Shown here in pieces: positions 6,714 to 6,948 of a DNA stretch of 6,948 bases (within the stretch, counting starts at the first letter, position 1; each line of letters opens with the position of its first letter). Under the pieces are notes generated by a model, which saw only the letters and a program-made list of their open reading frames with translations, was not told the DNA's origin and ran no database searches. The translations under genes and the position numbers were made by a program. The stretch is from an uncultured Oscillospiraceae bacterium (GTDB lineage: Bacteria; Bacillota; Clostridia; Oscillospirales; Oscillospiraceae): contig CAKTRT010000038.1 in the NCBI GenBank assembly GCA_934597535.1, positions 1 to 6,948 of the forward strand, written 5' to 3'.

Positions 6714-6753
6714 CAAAGGGGGTATTCTCTTTCCAAAGAGAATACCCCCTTTG
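6714..6753. repeat. Perfect 19-bp inverted repeat with 2-base loop
   Basis: Bases 6714-6732 (starting CAAAGGGGGTATT) are the exact reverse complement of 6735-6753, separated only by CC. There are no mismatches. Such a long near-loopless palindrome is far beyond chance and has no U-tract on either side, so it is not a normal terminator. It fits a dispersed palindromic element (REP/MITE-like). Confidence 0.8.
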
Positions 6754-6770
6754 GAACCCCCAGAGAAAGG

Positions 6771-6789
6771 CAAGGGGTCTTACCCCTTG
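6771..6789. repeat. 8-bp hairpin, CAAGGGGT / ACCCCTTG
   Basis: CAAGGGGT (6771-6778) pairs perfectly with ACCCCTTG (6782-6789) around CTT. It sits 17 bases beyond the 19-bp palindrome and is probably part of the same element. Confidence 0.6.
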
Positions 6790-6853
6790 ACCCCGCACAT
6801 TGGCAGTTTTTATCTTGAAGAGCTGCACGCGCTGCGCAATCAGGTGCGGTGTA

Positions 6854-6868
6854 CATGGCTTCGCCATG
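6854..6868. repeat. 6-bp hairpin, CATGGC / GCCATG
   Basis: CATGGC (6854-6859) pairs with GCCATG (6863-6868) around TTC. Short, but perfect, with a tight loop. Confidence 0.45.
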
Positions 6869-6897
6869 AACCCCTGCGTTTCGTGACAACTCTCAAC

Positions 6898-6921
6898 CGC
6901 GCCTTACTATCGTGAGGCGCG
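6898..6921. repeat. 10-bp hairpin near the right edge
   Basis: CGCGCCTTAC (6898-6907) pairs with GTGAGGCGCG (6912-6921) around TATC, with one T-G wobble at 6905/6914. It is not followed by a T-run on either strand, so a terminator role is unlikely. The wobble leaves the fold intact. Confidence 0.6.
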
Positions 6922-6948
6922 AGTGACGTTTGCTTGGCGGCAGACTGC

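Larger units (their letters stand above)
6620..6948. other. Gene-free, hairpin-rich region upstream of thrC
   Basis: These 329 bases hold no gene I can support. The short frames here run through inverted repeats, lack ribosome binding sites and yield similar Pro/Arg/Gly-rich peptides on both strands, as expected of palindromic DNA. Seven hairpins lie at 6636-6650, 6660-6677, 6686-6707, 6714-6753, 6771-6789, 6854-6868 and 6898-6921. No convincing thrC promoter is visible; TTGCGC and GATAAA in minus orientation (near 6800-6840) are 19 bases apart and weak. No T-box signature (AGGGTGGNACCGCG) is present. The right edge may be the start of a further repeat or the border of the next gene. Confidence 0.7.

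Noticed and set aside
6510..6915. Several 65-87 codon frames on both strands across the region upstream of thrC
   Set aside because: They run through the palindromes, give similar peptides on both strands because of the inverted repeats, and have no ribosome binding sites.

Overview
The window looks like a chromosomal segment of a GC-rich (about 60 % by eye) Gram-positive member of the Clostridia, most likely an Oscillospiraceae-type gut anaerobe. The placement is inferred from clear AAGGAG/GAGGAGG ribosome binding sites and from a secreted enzyme ending in S-layer homology (SLH) repeats. The first repeat carries the 'LTWG...LKLLL' wording that I associate with this group. No phage, plasmid, CRISPR or transposase gene is visible.

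Layout. (1) Positions 1-2079, minus strand: a secreted 5'-nucleotidase/metallophosphatase with a C-terminal SLH wall anchor. Its 3' end lies off the left edge. (2) Positions 2080-2389: a divergent intergenic region with a very good sigma-A promoter for the nucleotidase (TTGAGA, 17-base spacer, TACAAT), a roughly 130-nt leader with a hairpin just before the ribosome binding site, and a weaker extended -10 promoter for the rightward genes. (3) Positions 2390-5328, plus strand: a tight three-gene operon of dihydropyrimidinase/D-hydantoinase, an unrecognised small three-helix membrane protein, and a multi-pass family 3 acyltransferase, separated by only 8 and 3 bases. (4) Positions 5332-5371: a 13-bp stem terminator with U-tracts on both sides, shared by the operon and the convergent gene. 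(5) Positions 5375-6619, minus strand: threonine synthase (thrC) with an N-terminal zinc ribbon. (6) Positions 6620-6948: 329 bases without a credible gene, packed with seven short hairpins including a perfect 19-bp one. It is probably a cluster of dispersed intergenic palindromic repeats.

How the genes may work together. The wall-bound nucleotidase would release nucleosides and phosphate outside the cell. The hydantoinase opens dihydropyrimidine or hydantoin rings inside. The two are divergently transcribed, so a nucleotide-scavenging link is possible, but no other pyrimidine-catabolism gene (preA/preT, beta-ureidopropionase) is in view. The acyltransferase probably O-acylates a surface polysaccharide, and its operon link to the hydantoinase is unexplained. 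thrC is ordinary threonine biosynthesis. I found no convincing new biological system. The least explained items are the hairpin cluster upstream of thrC, the unknown membrane protein between hydantoinase and acyltransferase, and the structured nucleotidase leader.
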